A DNA stretch of 64,000 nt from positions 53,365,201-53,429,200 of the forward strand of contig OZ020616.1 of the NCBI GenBank assembly GCA_963971575.1, in the 5' to 3' direction. Both the position numbers and the translations under genes were made by a program. This document shows positions 1-11,273 of the stretch, in pieces. The notes beneath the pieces are model-generated. The model was not told the DNA's origin, made no database searches, and worked only from the letters and a program-made list of their open reading frames with translations. The stretch is from Liopterus haemorrhoidalis (Eukaryota; Arthropoda; Insecta; Coleoptera; Dytiscidae). The first letter of the stretch is position 1. Every line of letters begins with the position of its first letter.

Positions 1-985
1 AAATTGTGTATTACAAGATATTGCATAATAACGATTTGCTCAAATTGGGATGTGAACTATCCCTGGTCCAAATATATCAAAATATTGATAACCACTGTCC
101 TATGAGTTCCGTAATAAATGGAATCGACCAACAGGTATAGGGGGAGTCACGCAATATATATCTCAACAAGCGACGTTATTTCAAGATAACTAATGTATAA
201 AATCAGGGACAATTTACGCCTTGTTCTTGTTTCTTTGATTACGTGTGAAAATCATTCAAGTGCATATTTTCTTCTATTTCAAAGGAAGAATACATGTTTC
301 AGTAATTGTCCTTTGACATCAAACCTTGAAAGATAAGGCGTCATTTATTTAATTAGATTCGTAATTAACACAGAATTTGGATGAAAAAAATTGTCAATGT
401 CTTATGAAGAATATATATGGTTTAGGGTAGGGGAAAAGAACAACGAGATAGGACTGAAATAATAGTCCGGAAGAAGGGCTAGAATATGTTGCAAAGCAGG
501 ACTAGAACAAAACAGCGGAACAGAGTAGTGGATTAAAGATTCCGGAGATGGGATTTAACAAAATACTGGCGTAAATTGGATACGAACTGTTACAGCTAAG
601 AGGTGAACCATTAAAATAGCAAAGCTATATGGATGTTACAAAAGTCAAAGACACAGACAGGGATAAAACAGAAGTTACAAATAGCCAAAAGTCGGAAAAT
701 GCTTATTATTTACCTTCAGAAAAGGTATAGCACAAAAAGGAATTTTTAAAAATCGATGCAACAATAACGAGATACGATCATAACAGAAAGGAAGTCCAAA
801 GTCCAAAGTGAAAAAAAAAAGAACGGACTCTGAAGAGCAACATAAAAAGAAAATAAATCCAAATCTGTTGAACAAAAATAATAGGAACCTTGAACTACTA
901 CAAAAACAAAGATCGATGAACAAACCGAAGAGTAAAAGATAGGAAAATATCAAAAGAACCAAAGGGCCATATTGAGGTACACAAT
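1..985. other. no gene recognised
   Basis: AT-rich DNA with a purine-rich stretch around 420-960. The only open frame (675-992, minus) is a low-complexity Phe/Leu/Ser string opposite A/G-rich sequence. I see no splice-flanked exon, terminal repeat or RNA gene here. Confidence 0.6.
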
Positions 986-989
986 GGCC

Positions 990-2080
990 CATATGAATAA
1001 AAATAAGCCTAACCTTTTACTTGAACATTATGCAGCAAATCCTCCCAACAATATGAATAAAAATGTAAGCAAAACCTTCTACTTATGAGTAAGAAGCAAA
1101 TGCTTTTTTGTTGATCTTTTGCTCAAGACAGAAGTAAATGGTTATGAATAAAACAGACCTTTTACTTTAAATTATAAGCAAATGCTTCGAAAAACAAACA
1201 TCTATATATTCATACACTCTCTTGTGAAAAAATGTTGTATTGAACTAATTGCCATGGCGGATATTGTGCATTTAAGAAATATGAAACATTATAGGCATCG
1301 TTCTTCACCACGTCGTACTGACATAAAAGCTAGTTTCGTTTTGAACAGGAGAACATGGAGTGTTTATCTAATAATTTTTAGGTAACTTTTTTTTGTTGAG
1401 ATGTCTAACTGATCTTGGATTTCAAAGAAGTATCGGTGAGGAACTTGGGGTGGAGCAATCCACAGTATCACTGACTGTCAGCAGTGTTGTTGATCAAATA
1501 ATTGCACAAGCTGGCAACTGGATTAAATTTCTTACTCCCCAAAATTTATTGGTGGAAGCGAAAAAATTATGGCAAATAAAATGCCGTTTCCCAACCGCAG
1601 TTGGTGTCATTGACTGTACACATATAGGGATAGAAAAACCGAAGATCCATGGAGATGAATATGTCAATCGTAAAGGAAAACCTATGCTAAATATATAGGC
1701 AATTTGTGATGCCAGTGAAATGTTCACAAGTGTAGGTGTAAAGTGGCCTGAATCTGTACATGACGTTACACCAATAAAAATAAACTGAAATGTCAAACAT
1801 GGACCACAGTACAGTTTTAATAGTGTTTATAGACTAATTTCAAGTTGACAGCAATCAAAAAGAAATAGTACGATTTTGATAAATACTGATTTTCAGGTTT
1901 CAACCTAAACACATTCTCTTGACCTTTTACTCACCGGGAGAAGCATTGACTTGTAAGTAAAAGGTAATCATTATTCATATAAAAAGAAGCAAATGCTTTT
2001 ACTCCGACCTTTTACTCGAAGCAAATGCTTTTACTTCTACCTTCTACTTATGAGTATTTACTTCAACTTTATTCATACGG
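990..2080 (+). mobile_element. PIF/Harbinger-like transposon remnant
   Basis: Imperfect terminal inverted repeats bracket a Harbinger nuclease fragment. The left end reads CATATGAATAAA at about 990 and the right end reads as CGTATGAATAAA on the minus strand at about 2079. Subterminal motifs such as ACCTTTTACT and AGCAAATGCTT recur on both sides. The exact ends and the expected 3-bp TSD could not be fixed, so the boundaries are approximate. The family call rests mainly on the enclosed coding fragment. Confidence 0.55.
1393..1788 (+). pseudogene. Harbinger (HARBI1-like) DDE nuclease fragment
   Basis: The frame reads a helix-turn-helix-like segment (GVEQSTVSLTVSSVV), then VGVIDCTHIGIEKP, the block around the first catalytic Asp of PIF/Harbinger nucleases, then YVNRKGKPMLNI. 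A TAG at 1696-1698 interrupts it. Translation resumes in the same frame with AICDASEMFTSVGVKWPESVHD, written here only to name the block containing the second Asp of the family (the final D of SVHD). The frame closes at 1788, well short of the third acidic residue. The family protein is normally 350-400 residues and only about 130 codons remain. Open sequence upstream at 1182-1385 is in another frame and not clearly related. The fragment is dead: nonsense codon, no C-terminus. Confidence 0.75.
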
Positions 2081-2372
2081 CTGAATGAGTCATATCTGGC
2101 TCAAGAGTCATATGTTGCCAACCCTGAAAAGCGAAAAAGAAACAACTGGAACAGAATTGTAGTCAACAACCGTATTCGAGTCCTTTCTGGGATCTTTTCA
2201 GAAAGGAACTCAATAGTAAGTGGCTTTTCTCTAAATATTTTGAATAGAACCTTTCTAAATGGGCTTTACAGATTTTCTCGCACTTATCATAAAACATTGG
2301 AAGAATCAACGAAACAAGCGCTACAGGTTGAATCAAATTTGGAGCGAAATGCTGCTTAAAGGAAAATTATAA

Positions 2373-2557
2373 AGGTACGCATATAGTGAAAGCTGGCTGC
2401 CAGCGTTTGCCAAGGTCAGCCTGCGAGCAGGAATATCCTTGTATTATCAATGATACCGCGCATAGAAGAAGCTGGTGCTGATTTCCAAGAGTTGCTAGTC
2501 AGCGCGAACCTGCGTCAGTAACAAACTACCAGCAACCAGCTTTCACTATACGACTGC
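2373..2557. mobile_element. MITE with inverted ends, about 185 bp
   Basis: The left end has TATAGTGAAAGCTGGCTGC at 2382-2400. The right end has its inverted counterpart, TATAGTGAAAGCTGGTTGC on the minus strand at 2532-2550. The interior is GC-richer than its surroundings and shows local CCAGC/GCTGG symmetry. No coding capacity. No TSD could be assigned, so the superfamily is unknown. Confidence 0.6.
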
Positions 2558-3395
2558 CCTAATGCTTGATGAACTGCAGTACTATCTGCAAAAATTATTT
2601 GGATATATATGTTGAGTGTTAAGAATTTTGATGATGTACTACAAATTTTGTAACCTGCCAAAACTTTCCTCCAGCACTACCGAGGGCGTTATTGCCACCA
2701 TTTTGTAAAACTGATGCGTAAAAACACTATTTTAATGACCTAATTTCGATGCGGTGATGCTACTTGAAGAGGATGATGATGATGAATTTAAAAGGGTATC
2801 ATTATTTAAAAAAATTCTTTAATTTTGCTAAATACTGTACTAAAACTAATCAAAATGCAAATTACTGGATGATGTAGAATAACGTTTTTATATTTAATGT
2901 ACATTTCCATTACTCATTTGTTAAGAGAACTAATTTTGAATAAGCAGGTTAACAATTAATAACTTCTGAAAACTGTATGAAACGTTAAATATGTACATGA
3001 AAAGAAAAAGTAAAATTTTAATTTAAAATTTTTCATAGTTTTAATTAATAGCTACAACATTCATATCCTAGAGCATATTCTACATAAATAACAAAAAAAA
3101 AAGTATTTATACGTAAATATTGTGATGCGAGAATTTAAACCTCAAAGGGTGTTTCATATGATATGTTGGGGTGAATAAGGGTGCATATCAAAACTATTTT
3201 AATAAAATCATATTGTGTCAGACACATAGCTTTATTTGATTTTGTAGTGGCATCCCTGATTTTGTGCGATAACTATATCCCTTAACCTTTATGTGAACTG
3301 CAAATTTTAAAAATATTCATAAGATATCCGGGAAAATTTTCCCCCAAAATATAAATTAAAGCCTGAGTACATAATAAAAAAAGTGAATAATAATA
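2558..3395. other. no gene recognised
   Basis: AT-rich sequence with a short GAT repeat near 2770 and several poly-A or poly-T runs. No open frame of interest, no terminal repeats found. Confidence 0.6.
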
Positions 3396-3399
3396 TAAT

Positions 3400-3770
3400 T
3401 ATAATAAATTTATTTCGTGCCTTTCGGCTTTGAAAGAATTGGTTTACAATCTATAATAATTGTATATACTATTCTGTTACATAATAATTCATTTTATCCT
3501 TCTTTCCAAATCTGCTTTCATCCAGGCTAGGCCTCCCGTGTCATCTAGTAGGTCTTCTATTTTGCGTGGTTCTGGCTGCATTCCTTCACAGTTTCTTAGG
3601 TGGTCTATTGTTTCTTGTTCTTCTCTACAAATTCTACATATTTTTTCCGTTTCCTCCATCCTATAATTGTTTGCCCTCTCTTCGTTGCCACCCGAATCTT
3701 GCGATTACCTTCTGGTTCCTCATTCCTTCTGCCAGGTATCTGGGTAATCTAATCGTGGTCAATTTTTCCT
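3400..3770 (-). pseudogene. LINE C-terminal fragment with 3' end
   Basis: On the minus strand a frame from 3659 to 3489 reads ICRICREEQETIDHLRNC, a CX2CX8HX3C knuckle typical of the C-terminus of jockey/I/R1-like LINE ORF2 proteins, and stops at 3491-3489. Just upstream, in another frame, TTIRLPRYLAEG and VIARFGWQRREG match the segment that precedes the knuckle in the related copy at 35.3 kb, so there is at least one frameshift. Downstream on the minus strand the 3' end carries AAGCCGAAAGGCACG and AATAAA. The 5' side stops at about 3770, where a Helitron starts. This is a 5'-truncated, dead copy. Confidence 0.75.
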
Positions 3771-4663
3771 AAGGTACTTGTGATTGACTAACTGGGGACA
3801 CCCTGTCTCTTGATTGACAGGTATTTTGCAGATTTATTCTAAAGAATCTACGAATATAATTACATATAGAAATGTGTAGGATTTCGTAGGCATAAACAAG
3901 TAACTCTAAACACTCCTATGGTTGACCTATATGAACAATATTTTGCTGATTTAATCTCTAAGAATCGACGAATATAATTACACATAGAAATGTCTAGGGC
4001 TTAATAGGCATAAACAAAAAACTCTAGATACTCCTATATGTTTTGACCGATATGAACTATATTTTGCAGATTTATTCTCTAAGAAACTGCGAATAAAATA
4101 ACATAGCAATGTTTAGGATTTCGTAGGCATAAACAAGAGACTCTAGACACTCCTATATGCTTTGATCTATATGAACAATATTTTGCTGATTTATTCTGTA
4201 AGAAACTACGAATAAAGTAACATATAGAAATGTTTAGGGTTTTGTAGACATAAAAAGAAATTCTAGACACTCCTATTTCCTATTATCGATATGAAAAATA
4301 TTTTGCAGATTTATTTTTTAAGTATCTGCCGATAAAATAACATATAGAAATGTCTAGGTTATCGTAGACATAAACAAGAAACTCTAGACGACACTGCTAC
4401 ATCCTTTGACTGCTGAACAATATTTTGCAGATTTATTTTCTGAGAATTAGACATATGTATATAACTAGCAAGTGTCCGTAGTATCGGTAACATTGTGACA
4501 TTCTCGTGATTGGCTAACTTGGGACACCCTGTCTCTTGACTGGCTGACAGGTGACGCCCTCTCCCGTGATTGGCTAGCTGGTGATATCCTGTTCCATGAT
4601 TCGATACAAACAATTGAAGTGTTTATATTATAAATCCGTCATTGTTGACGGGTAATAACCTAG
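3765..4663 (+). mobile_element. non-autonomous Helitron, copy 1 (5' end lost)
   Basis: The 3' end has the classic Helitron signature: hairpin CCGTCA-TTGT-TGACGG at 4636-4651, twelve nucleotides to a terminal CTAG at 4660-4663, and T at 4664 as expected for A|T insertion. The body shares GTGATTGGCTAACTGGGGAC-type segments with the copy at 58.68 kb. It has no Rep/helicase coding and so would depend on an autonomous partner. The 5' TC end is missing; homology to copy 2 begins at about 3765, flush against a LINE fragment. Confidence 0.75.
3822..4440 (+). repeat. minisatellite inside Helitron copy 1, about 120-bp unit x ~5-6
   Basis: The motif around GCAGATTTATT recurs at about 3828, 3945, 4066, 4185, 4305 and 4427, a spacing of 117-122 bp. 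Each unit carries TCGTAGGCATAAACAAG and TCTAGACACTCCTAT-like blocks. Units have diverged from each other by substitutions and small indels. Confidence 0.85.
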
Positions 4664-5884
4664 TAGTGGTTATATTTTTGTAAACTTCGTTACATGTAGA
4701 GTCTTGTATTCTGTTATACTATTCTTGTAAATGCACTTCTTTGTCTCTTTTTACTATTATGTTTATCATCTGTTGACCTCTAGACCTAACCGAATAAGAG
4801 AAGTGAATAAAAGAAGTAGATATGAAGAGTAGTTATGTAATATCTTATCTTGGTGTTTCGAGCCGGGATGGAGACTCGGAATTGGAGTCAAAATCGGTGG
4901 TCGGAGTCGTGAGTCGGGTGTCAAGGAGTCGAAGTTTTTTAGTGAAGTCGGTTTTCAAAAATACCGACTGCAGAGACGGAAATTGTTTATTTTTCTGTCA
5001 TTCCTGGTTTCTAGAAGCCATCATTATGATACTCAAAAAACGTTTTATGCATATTTTGATTCGACCATTATTTATTTGTAGTAACACCACAGTGTTCTGC
5101 AGTCTTAGAAAAGACGACGAGGGAGCTTTTAGATTAGAAGCGTGGATAAGGGGAATATACAGAGAACAAACATCTCGTAAGCAGGAAATTTAATCTACAC
5201 TGCATTGCTCGCTACAGTACTAATTGACCTATAATGAAAACGATTTCAGAAAATAACGGAGCAAGGACGAATTTAATGATTCTACTGAATTAAATATATG
5301 TCAGATAAGTGATATCAGGGAAAATATAATTGAATTGTTTAATTAGTCATTATATTAAATTAGGTCAAAGATTTCTTGAGAAAAGCAGAAAATTAAATGA
5401 AGGAGTTCTATGTAATTTTAAACCAATGCAGATGGACCAAGACTCTGGAAAAACTGACTAAAGAGAGTCACGATGAACAAAACTTTATTGTTTAAGGAAT
5501 ATTTATATAAACAGGATGTAATACGAAATGTGGACCACAAGCCTTTAACAGGGAAGAATCTTTTTCCTTGCGCAAAAGTGTCCATATTATTTTAGAATAA
5601 TAAATATTATGTTTCGGGAGTAATTGTGAATAAAAACTGAGGTAAAAAACTCCTGAAATTAACTTAAGAAATGGAAATTTAGTATGGAAATTTTAGCTTT
5701 TGTTCAGTACAATCTGTCTAGGTTAATTTTCTTGCCCACAAGAGAGAATAAAAATTAGAGAACACGTTGGGACGTAAATGGTATACCTGATGTTTCTCCG
5801 GAAGTAGTGACTTTCTTCACGTTCAGCATTCTCGAATTCCAAAACTCTGGAGCTTTTTTTACTGTAGATGTGCAAACACTTACA
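4664..5884. other. no gene recognised; degenerate GGAGTC-type simple repeat
   Basis: From about 4857 to 4975 the sequence is an irregular array of GGAGTC/GAGTCGG-like hexamers, which creates the Ser/Arg/Val-rich open frame 4822-5193. The rest is AT-rich with no recognisable coding or terminal repeats. Confidence 0.55.
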
Positions 5885-5892
5885 CTAGTAGT

Positions 5893-6138
5893 TAGGGGCG
5901 CACACAGATTTTTGGCTTGGGGGGGTCCAATTATACATAATTCTTATAAACACAGGACAAAATTTCAATTTCAAGTGAAGTGCAAAAAAAGGTCCTCCTT
6001 TCTAAATTTTAAGTGAAGAGCAAAAAAAAAGGTCCTCACTCCTAAATTTTAAGTGAAGAGCAAAAAAAAAGTCTTCACTTCTATAGAACGGGGGGGGGGG
6101 GTCCGGACCCCTTGGACCCCCCCTTGTGTGCGCCCCTG
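5893..6138. mobile_element. hAT-type MITE with internal direct repeats
   Basis: Ends read TAGGGGCGCACACA on the left and, inverted, CAGGGGCGCACACA on the right. They are flanked by a near-perfect 8-bp TSD: CTAGTAGT at 5885-5892 and CTAGTAGC at 6139-6146. The interior holds about three copies of a roughly 37-bp unit with TTTTAAGTGAAGAGCAAAA, and G/C homopolymers near the right end. It is non-coding. The same internal unit occurs inverted in the MITE at 37.67 kb. Confidence 0.8.
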
Positions 6139-6430
6139 CTAGTAGCTTCAGATCATTATTCTGTTAAATTTGCAGTATTTAGGCTCCAATTAGTTAAACT
6201 GTTTTTTTACAGGACAGCCTCGTCTCTAACCATAGATTTTCTTGGTCGTCTATTACGTGGTTTTTTTAGTCATAATTAACCTAGTCACTGAAGATTGATG
6301 CAGTGAAATATAGCTACAATTTTCTTGCTAGATTTTCCTTCTTTATGATGAAAAACTATTGGATAATATGTTTTATCGCATAGATTGTTCTAACTTGTTA
6401 ACGAGACAAAGACCCTACCCAATGGGTATT

Positions 6431-7466
6431 CATCATCATCATTGAGAGCCAAGGACTCCTGTTTCCAGGTTTCGTGACCATATTTTCAATCTATGTACAT
6501 TCAGGAGTAATATGGTCAGTATTACGTCAATTTTTTAGCGTACACAGAAAGGCACCTATAGTTTAAAGCCGGTTGCGAACGGCTAAGCAGAACCTGTAAT
6601 TTATTATTTTGACACAAATTATTTGACATAAGCACGAATTGAACTCACGTCCTTGTCCTTGCTCAGCGGTCAAGTAGCAGGTACAGACGATTTAAGGGTG
6701 GGGGGGTATGGTCAGAGCAGCACATTTTATACCCATTTTCAAGATTTTTTTTTAGAAAACTGTTAATAGTAACTTGATTGGGATAATACCTACAGTAAAT
6801 AACAACCTTTGAAGAGTATCCAAAAAAAATTTATTGAAAAATATCGAAAATTAAGCTCGTGACATGAATTTGAAATTTTCGTTCAGGACAAAGAGTTGAT
6901 TTGCGGTGAGACACATAACTAATGACTGGATCATCTAAAACAAAAAAACCAAAAATATTTCGTTAGTTTATGAGTTTCTTGAGGTAACGTTCTCGAGATA
7001 TTTTTTTTTCTTGCTTTTTATTTTTTTTATGAAATTTTTTACAATTAGTAACAGAAATTTCGAAAAAAAAATTTCCGTTTTTTTCGTTTTTTTGACTTCA
7101 AACTTATACCAAAAATTAAATAATCTAGATATTTGAAAAAACTCGACAGTGTTACCTGAAGAAACTCATAAACTAACGAAATATTTTTGTTTTTTTTTGT
7201 TTTAGATGATCCAGTCATTAGTTATGTGTCTCACCGCAAATCAACTCTTTGTCCTTAACGAAAATTTCAAATTCATGTCACGAGCTTAAGTTTCGATATT
7301 TTTCAATAAAAATTTTTTTGGTTACTCTTCAAAGGTTGTTCTTTACTGTAGGTATTATCCTATTCAAGTTACTATTAACAGTTTTCTAAAAAAAAATCTT
7401 GAAAATGGGTATAAAATGTGCTGCTCTGAACATACCCCCCCCTTAACGTTTGCAGCTACAGGCTTG
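6431..7466 (-). mobile_element. tRNA-derived SINE split by a foldback element
   Basis: Flanked by an exact 16-bp TSD (CTACCCAATGGGTATT at 6415-6430 and 7467-7482). Read on the minus strand, the 5' part has a B-box-like GAGTTCAATTCG. The body contains TCAAATAATTTGTGT and ACCTGGAAACAGGA, and the 3' tail is (ATG)n. A second copy with the same layout lies at 43.07-43.34 kb. The SINE is interrupted near its 5' end by the TTAA-flanked element at 6696-7442. It is a Pol III-type retroposon by structure and depends on a LINE for movement. Confidence 0.75.
6696..7442. mobile_element. TTAA-flanked long-TIR foldback element (piggyBac-like MITE)
   Basis: A 747-bp element between two TTAA sites (6692-6695 and 7443-7446). 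Its two arms, roughly 6696-6995 and 7147-7442, are near-perfect inverted copies of each other, about 300 bp each. Ends read GGGTGGGGGGGTATG and, inverted, GGGGGGGTATGTT. The centre is A/T-homopolymer rich. No open frame. The TTAA target suggests piggyBac-type mobilisation, but the end sequence does not start with the usual CCC/CCY, so the superfamily is inferred. Confidence 0.75.
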
Positions 7467-7807
7467 CTACCCAATGGGTATTAACTCAACTCATATTACT
7501 GGACATTACCAATTAAACCTTATATCGTCACTTTGTTTTTATGTCCGACTGTCTGTCTGTCTGCCCGTATGTGTGTCTGCTAGGTAGAAATTGTGGTCGA
7601 CCGGATGCACCTACAACAATAAAAATTGACATACAAAAAATTTAGCATGTGAAAAATATTAGCTGGGTGCGAGGGAACATGTGTGATTTTGTACTCGCAT
7701 GTTTGTGGAAACTTAGATTTTGTTATTACTTAGCATTGGGAGCAGTAGTCTTAAATAGATTCAGTTAGTGTAGCAAGGTTGTAGCAACACTCTGGGTGCT
7801 AACAATT

Positions 7808-7951
7808 TGCTTGTGTGTATGTGTGTGTATGTGTGTGTATGTGTGTGTGTGTATGTGTGTGTATGTGTGTGTATGTGTGTGTATGTGTGTGTATGTGTGT
7901 GTATGTATGTATGTGTGTGTATGTGTGTGTGGGTATGTGTGTGTGTGTGCT
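7808..7951. repeat. (TG)n / TATG microsatellite
   Basis: About 140 bp of TG repeats punctuated by TATG every 8-10 bp. It generates spurious Cys/Val and Thr/His open frames on the two strands. Confidence 0.95.
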
Positions 7952-8164
7952 ATAACCTCGTGCACGTATTCATGCGCATATAATCACGTCTGTGTCCCCA
8001 GTACAAGCAAGTTGCGCTACCAACATCTACGCGACATATTAATCAGTTTACGTCATTTGTTGCACTGTTCTCATATGTCATTACAACCAACAGAATGTAA
8101 TTACGTTATTACCAAAGAGGATTATGAAATATCCAACTTCTCTGTTTCATTCTCTTCCTTTTGA

Positions 8165-8776
8165 TGTTATTCATAATTTTTGAATAGTTTCTGATGCATA
8201 ACTATTTAATGAATTTTACGGAAAATTATTTAAAACATTGACAAAAAGCGTAAATTTCATGACATGATGAGATTTCTTGAAATGAGTCTCGCAGGTATAT
8301 GAATATTAAATTTTCATAATACATCTGGCACAAAAATAACTCTGTTCATTACTTTGTATAGAAGACGCATATCGGATAGTGACCGTATGATGTCAGTAAG
8401 GTTATACTTAACACACAGCATTTTAGCAGGTTAAGTGAGAATGTTGTAGTCTATACCAAGTGTGAACAGTGCGTAACTGCAAAATTTATGCTGTTCATAC
8501 TCGAAACGTTCTATTTGACTCCTTTACAAAGGGTAAGCCTCAAACCAAAAGGTAGATAGGCTTTAGGATTAAGTAAGAACAAAGGGTTCCAAATAGTTTA
8601 CGCATATTTTGGTTCCTTGCTAATGAAAAGTAAAATATTTTAATAGAATTAATATTTGTAAACGCATCAATCTTACATTTAACATAACCAAGAATTTTCA
8701 ACTATTCATTAGTTATAATGTCAAAATATTTCGCAAAAGAGCACTGCTGAATAAAATAACTAGGTAAGTCACTTCT
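8165..8776. other. no gene recognised
   Basis: AT-rich sequence without identifiable coding, terminal repeats or tandem structure. Confidence 0.55.
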
Positions 8777-8779
8777 TGA

Positions 8780-9085
8780 GCTTGTAATTTGCACTCCACT
8801 TAGGCGATACTGAACTATCCCAGGATTTTTTCCGTAACAAAACGACGTTTTTACTGTTCTTTAGATTGAGATGAAAGCAATTCGTGGCACACATTCAATT
8901 ACTGTATTAAGGTCTTCTTGAAATTGTGTTATATCTGTTGCTGACGTTATTTTACAGAAGAGTTTGCAGTCGTCTGCAGAGAGAAGACTTAAACAAAACC
9001 TAAGATTTTTTCTGTCATTCACAAACAGTAAGAATAATTTTGGTCTGTAATGAGATCCTTGCGGAACTCCAGATGATGTTTATAA
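8780..9085 (-). pseudogene. jockey-like LINE reverse transcriptase fragment
   Basis: On the minus strand the translation reads TSSGVPQGSHYRPKLFLLFVND, the RT domain 4 block of jockey-superfamily LINEs (normally GVPQGSxLGPxLF), then ADDCKLF, the catalytic FADD-type box with one aspartate pair kept. Then comes TQFQEDLNTVIE, the helix after it. An in-frame stop follows (at RIAFISI*). Only the RT palm survives; no EN or C-terminal part is attached. Confidence 0.7.
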
Positions 9086-9089
9086 GAAA

Positions 9090-9539
9090 ATATCAACCAG
9101 CGGCACGTTTTTTTGTTTCTACCAGTGGTGATATAATGTCTATTAAAAATGTATTACAGCTATTTTAGAAGTCTTGAAAAAAAAGTTTTGTTTTACCATC
9201 ATTACCTTAATTTTTTTCCTGTATCATAATGAATTGAAAGTGTAAAAAAGAAATATATTGTAACAAATTGTTCATCATCAGCAATCAGTTAATTGAATAA
9301 TGTCCAATATTTGCCTCCTATCTGCCTTTTTAATCATTTTATGGACAGAAACAAAAATATTGGATTGGTTTATTGTACTGGAATCGAAATGTATCAGTAA
9401 AAATAGAAGATAGCTGCATAAAACACGTCGGCACACGAGGTGTATGACAGATATGCATTTTATCACCAAAACTATTTAATTTGTTCTCTGAAACAATCTT
9501 CAGTGCTGCATTACTAAGGTATTAATCAGCAATGGAAGA
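9090..9539. other. no gene recognised
   Basis: AT-rich, with short open frames only. Nothing supports a feature before the Penelope-like pair. Confidence 0.5.
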
Positions 9540-9670
9540 ATAATTAATAACTTTAATAATGGTTGAAATAAAAAACATTGTAAATTTTCACTATTTTTAT
9601 TAACTAACTGCTTACTAGTTTCGGCTTTCGCCATTTTCAAAGCAATGAAATAAGTTACAAACATAACTAC

Positions 9671-10434
9671 TTAAATACTATTTACAGGTAATGATAATCT
9701 TATGAGAGGGGAGGTAGACAAGTCGGTCATCTCATTAAGGGTTTTTCCTTGCTTGTGCAATTTTATAATCTCGTGTGCCTCCAATAAATTTAATTTTGGA
9801 CCTTTTGGTAGTGAATGAATAACATCTGGCTTAAAAGTTGTAAAATGATTTTCAGAGTTGAGGTGTGCAGCGAATGTGGAATCGGTTTTTTGTTTCTTCC
9901 AGGAGGTTCTATGTTCTTCAATCCGGATGGCAAAAGATCTTCCTGTTTGGCCACAATACACGGAGTCACACGTGTCACATGTTAACATGTAAACGCCACT
10001 CATGTCCATTATGTTTGATTTTTGTTTGTTATTTACTATGGATTTTTTAGTACTATTAACGGTTCTAAATGAAACTTTGATGTTGTTAGAGTTAATTTGG
10101 TTGGCTAGTTTGTTGCTGATAGGACCTAGGTAAGGCAAGGAAGCATATTGGATGGGATTAGATTCTTTAATTTTAGGGTATATTTTATCCAGGGCTAATT
10201 GTTTGAGTTTTTTGGCTAACAGTGTGTCAATTAATTGAGGGTTGTAACCATTGTTTTCTGCTATGGTCTTGATCAAGAAAATTTCATTGTTGAAATCTAC
10301 TGTGTTTAAGGGTACTGTTACTAAGCGATGAATCATACTATGGAAGGCTGCTAGTTTATGTGATGTTGGGTGAATTGAAGAGTTGTGAATGACAGTGTCT
10401 GTATGAGTGGGTTTTCTGTAAATTTTAAATGCGT
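9671..10434 (-). CDS. Penelope-like RT C-terminus + GIY-YIG endonuclease (left copy, partial)
   Basis: The conceptual protein starts within the last RT block (AFKIYRKPTHTDTVIHNSS) and has HPTSHKLAAFHSMIHR, the helical region preceding the endonuclease. It ends with a GIY-YIG domain: GVYMLTCDTCDSVYCGQTGR, then FAIRIEEH. The second half of the signature is YCG rather than YIG; the catalytic Tyr, Arg (of TGR) and Glu/His region are present. The family protein has a full RT upstream, absent here, so the copy cannot move by itself. Nucleotides 10435-10468 extend the frame into the spacer but look like junction sequence. It differs from the right copy at about three residues. Confidence 0.85.
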
Positions 10435-10460
10435 TTAAAAAAAAAGAAAAAGAAATCAAT

Positions 10461-11273
10461 AATTCCATAAACTACCTGGATTTAACTATTTCTAAATTTC
10501 AAAACCTTCACGCATTTAAAATTTACAGAAAACCCACTCATACAGACACTGTCATTCACAACTCTTCAATTCACCCAGCATCACATAAACTAGCAGCCTT
10601 CCATAGTATGATTCATCGCTTAGTAACAGTACCCTTAAACACAGTAGATTTCAACAATGAAATTTTCTTGATCAAGACCATAGCAGAAAACAATGGTTAC
10701 AACCCTCAATTAATTGACACACTGTTAGCCAAAAAACTCAAACAATTAGCCCTGGATAAAATATACCCTAAAATTAAAGAATCTAATCCCATCCAATATG
10801 CTTCCTTGCCTTACCTAGGTCCTATCAGCAACAAACTAGCCAACCAAATTAACTCTAACAACATCAAAGTTTCATTTAGAACCGTTAATAGTACTAAAAA
10901 ATCCATAGTAAATAACAAACAAAAATCAAACATAATGGACAAGAGTGGCGTTTACATGTTAACATGTGACACGTGTGACTCCGTGTATTGTGGCCAAACA
11001 GGAAGATCTTTTGCCATCCGGATTGAAGAACATAGAACCTCCTGGAAGAAACAAAAAACCGATTCCACATTCGCTGCACACCTCAACTCTGAAAATCATT
11101 TTACAACTTTTAAGCCAGATGTTATTCATTCACTACCAAAAGGTCCAAAATTAAATTTATTGGAGGCACACGAGATTATAAAATTGCACAAGCAAGGAAA
11201 AACCCTTAATGAGATGACCGACTTGTCTACCTCCCCTCTCATAGGATTATCATTACCTGTAAATAGTATTTAA
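10461..11273 (+). CDS. Penelope-like RT C-terminus + GIY-YIG endonuclease (right copy, partial)
   Basis: The frame is open from before 10461 to the TAA at 11271-11273. It starts with NSINYLDLTISKF, a late RT motif, so this copy is slightly longer at its 5' side than its inverted partner. It continues as KIYRKPTHTDTVIH, HPASHKLAAFH and the GIY-YIG block GVYMLTCDTCDSVYCGQTGR with RIEEH. The first ATG in frame (10608) is internal to the domain and is not a true start. The RT core with the catalytic aspartates is missing. No internal stop is present, consistent with young age. Confidence 0.85.
   Translation, partial: NSINYLDLTISKFQNLHAFKIYRKPTHTDTVIHNSSIHPASHKLAAFHSMIHRLVTVPLNTVDFNNEIFLIKTIAENNGYNPQLIDTLLAKKLKQLALDKIYPKIKESNPIQYASLPYLGPISNKLANQINSNNIKVSFRTVNSTKKSIVNNKQKSNIMDKSGVYMLTCDTCDSVYCGQTGRSFAIRIEEHRTSWKKQKTDSTFAAHLNSENHFTTFKPDVIHSLPKGPKLNLLEAHEIIKLHKQGKTLNEMTDLSTSPLIGLSLPVNSI

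Noticed and set aside
675..992. Minus-strand 105-codon frame
   Set aside because: Low-complexity Phe/Leu/Ser opposite A/G-rich DNA; no recognisable domain.
3822..4440. Regularly spaced repeats as a CRISPR array
   Set aside because: Units are about 120 bp, contiguous and diverged, with no unique spacers, and lie in a Helitron of a eukaryotic genome.
4822..5193. 123-codon frame
   Set aside because: Largely a degenerate GGAGTC repeat; no domain, no splice-site support.
7765..8164. Open frames of 66 and 122 codons over 7.8-8.1 kb
   Set aside because: They translate a TG/CA microsatellite into Cys/Val and Thr/His strings; no start or splice context.
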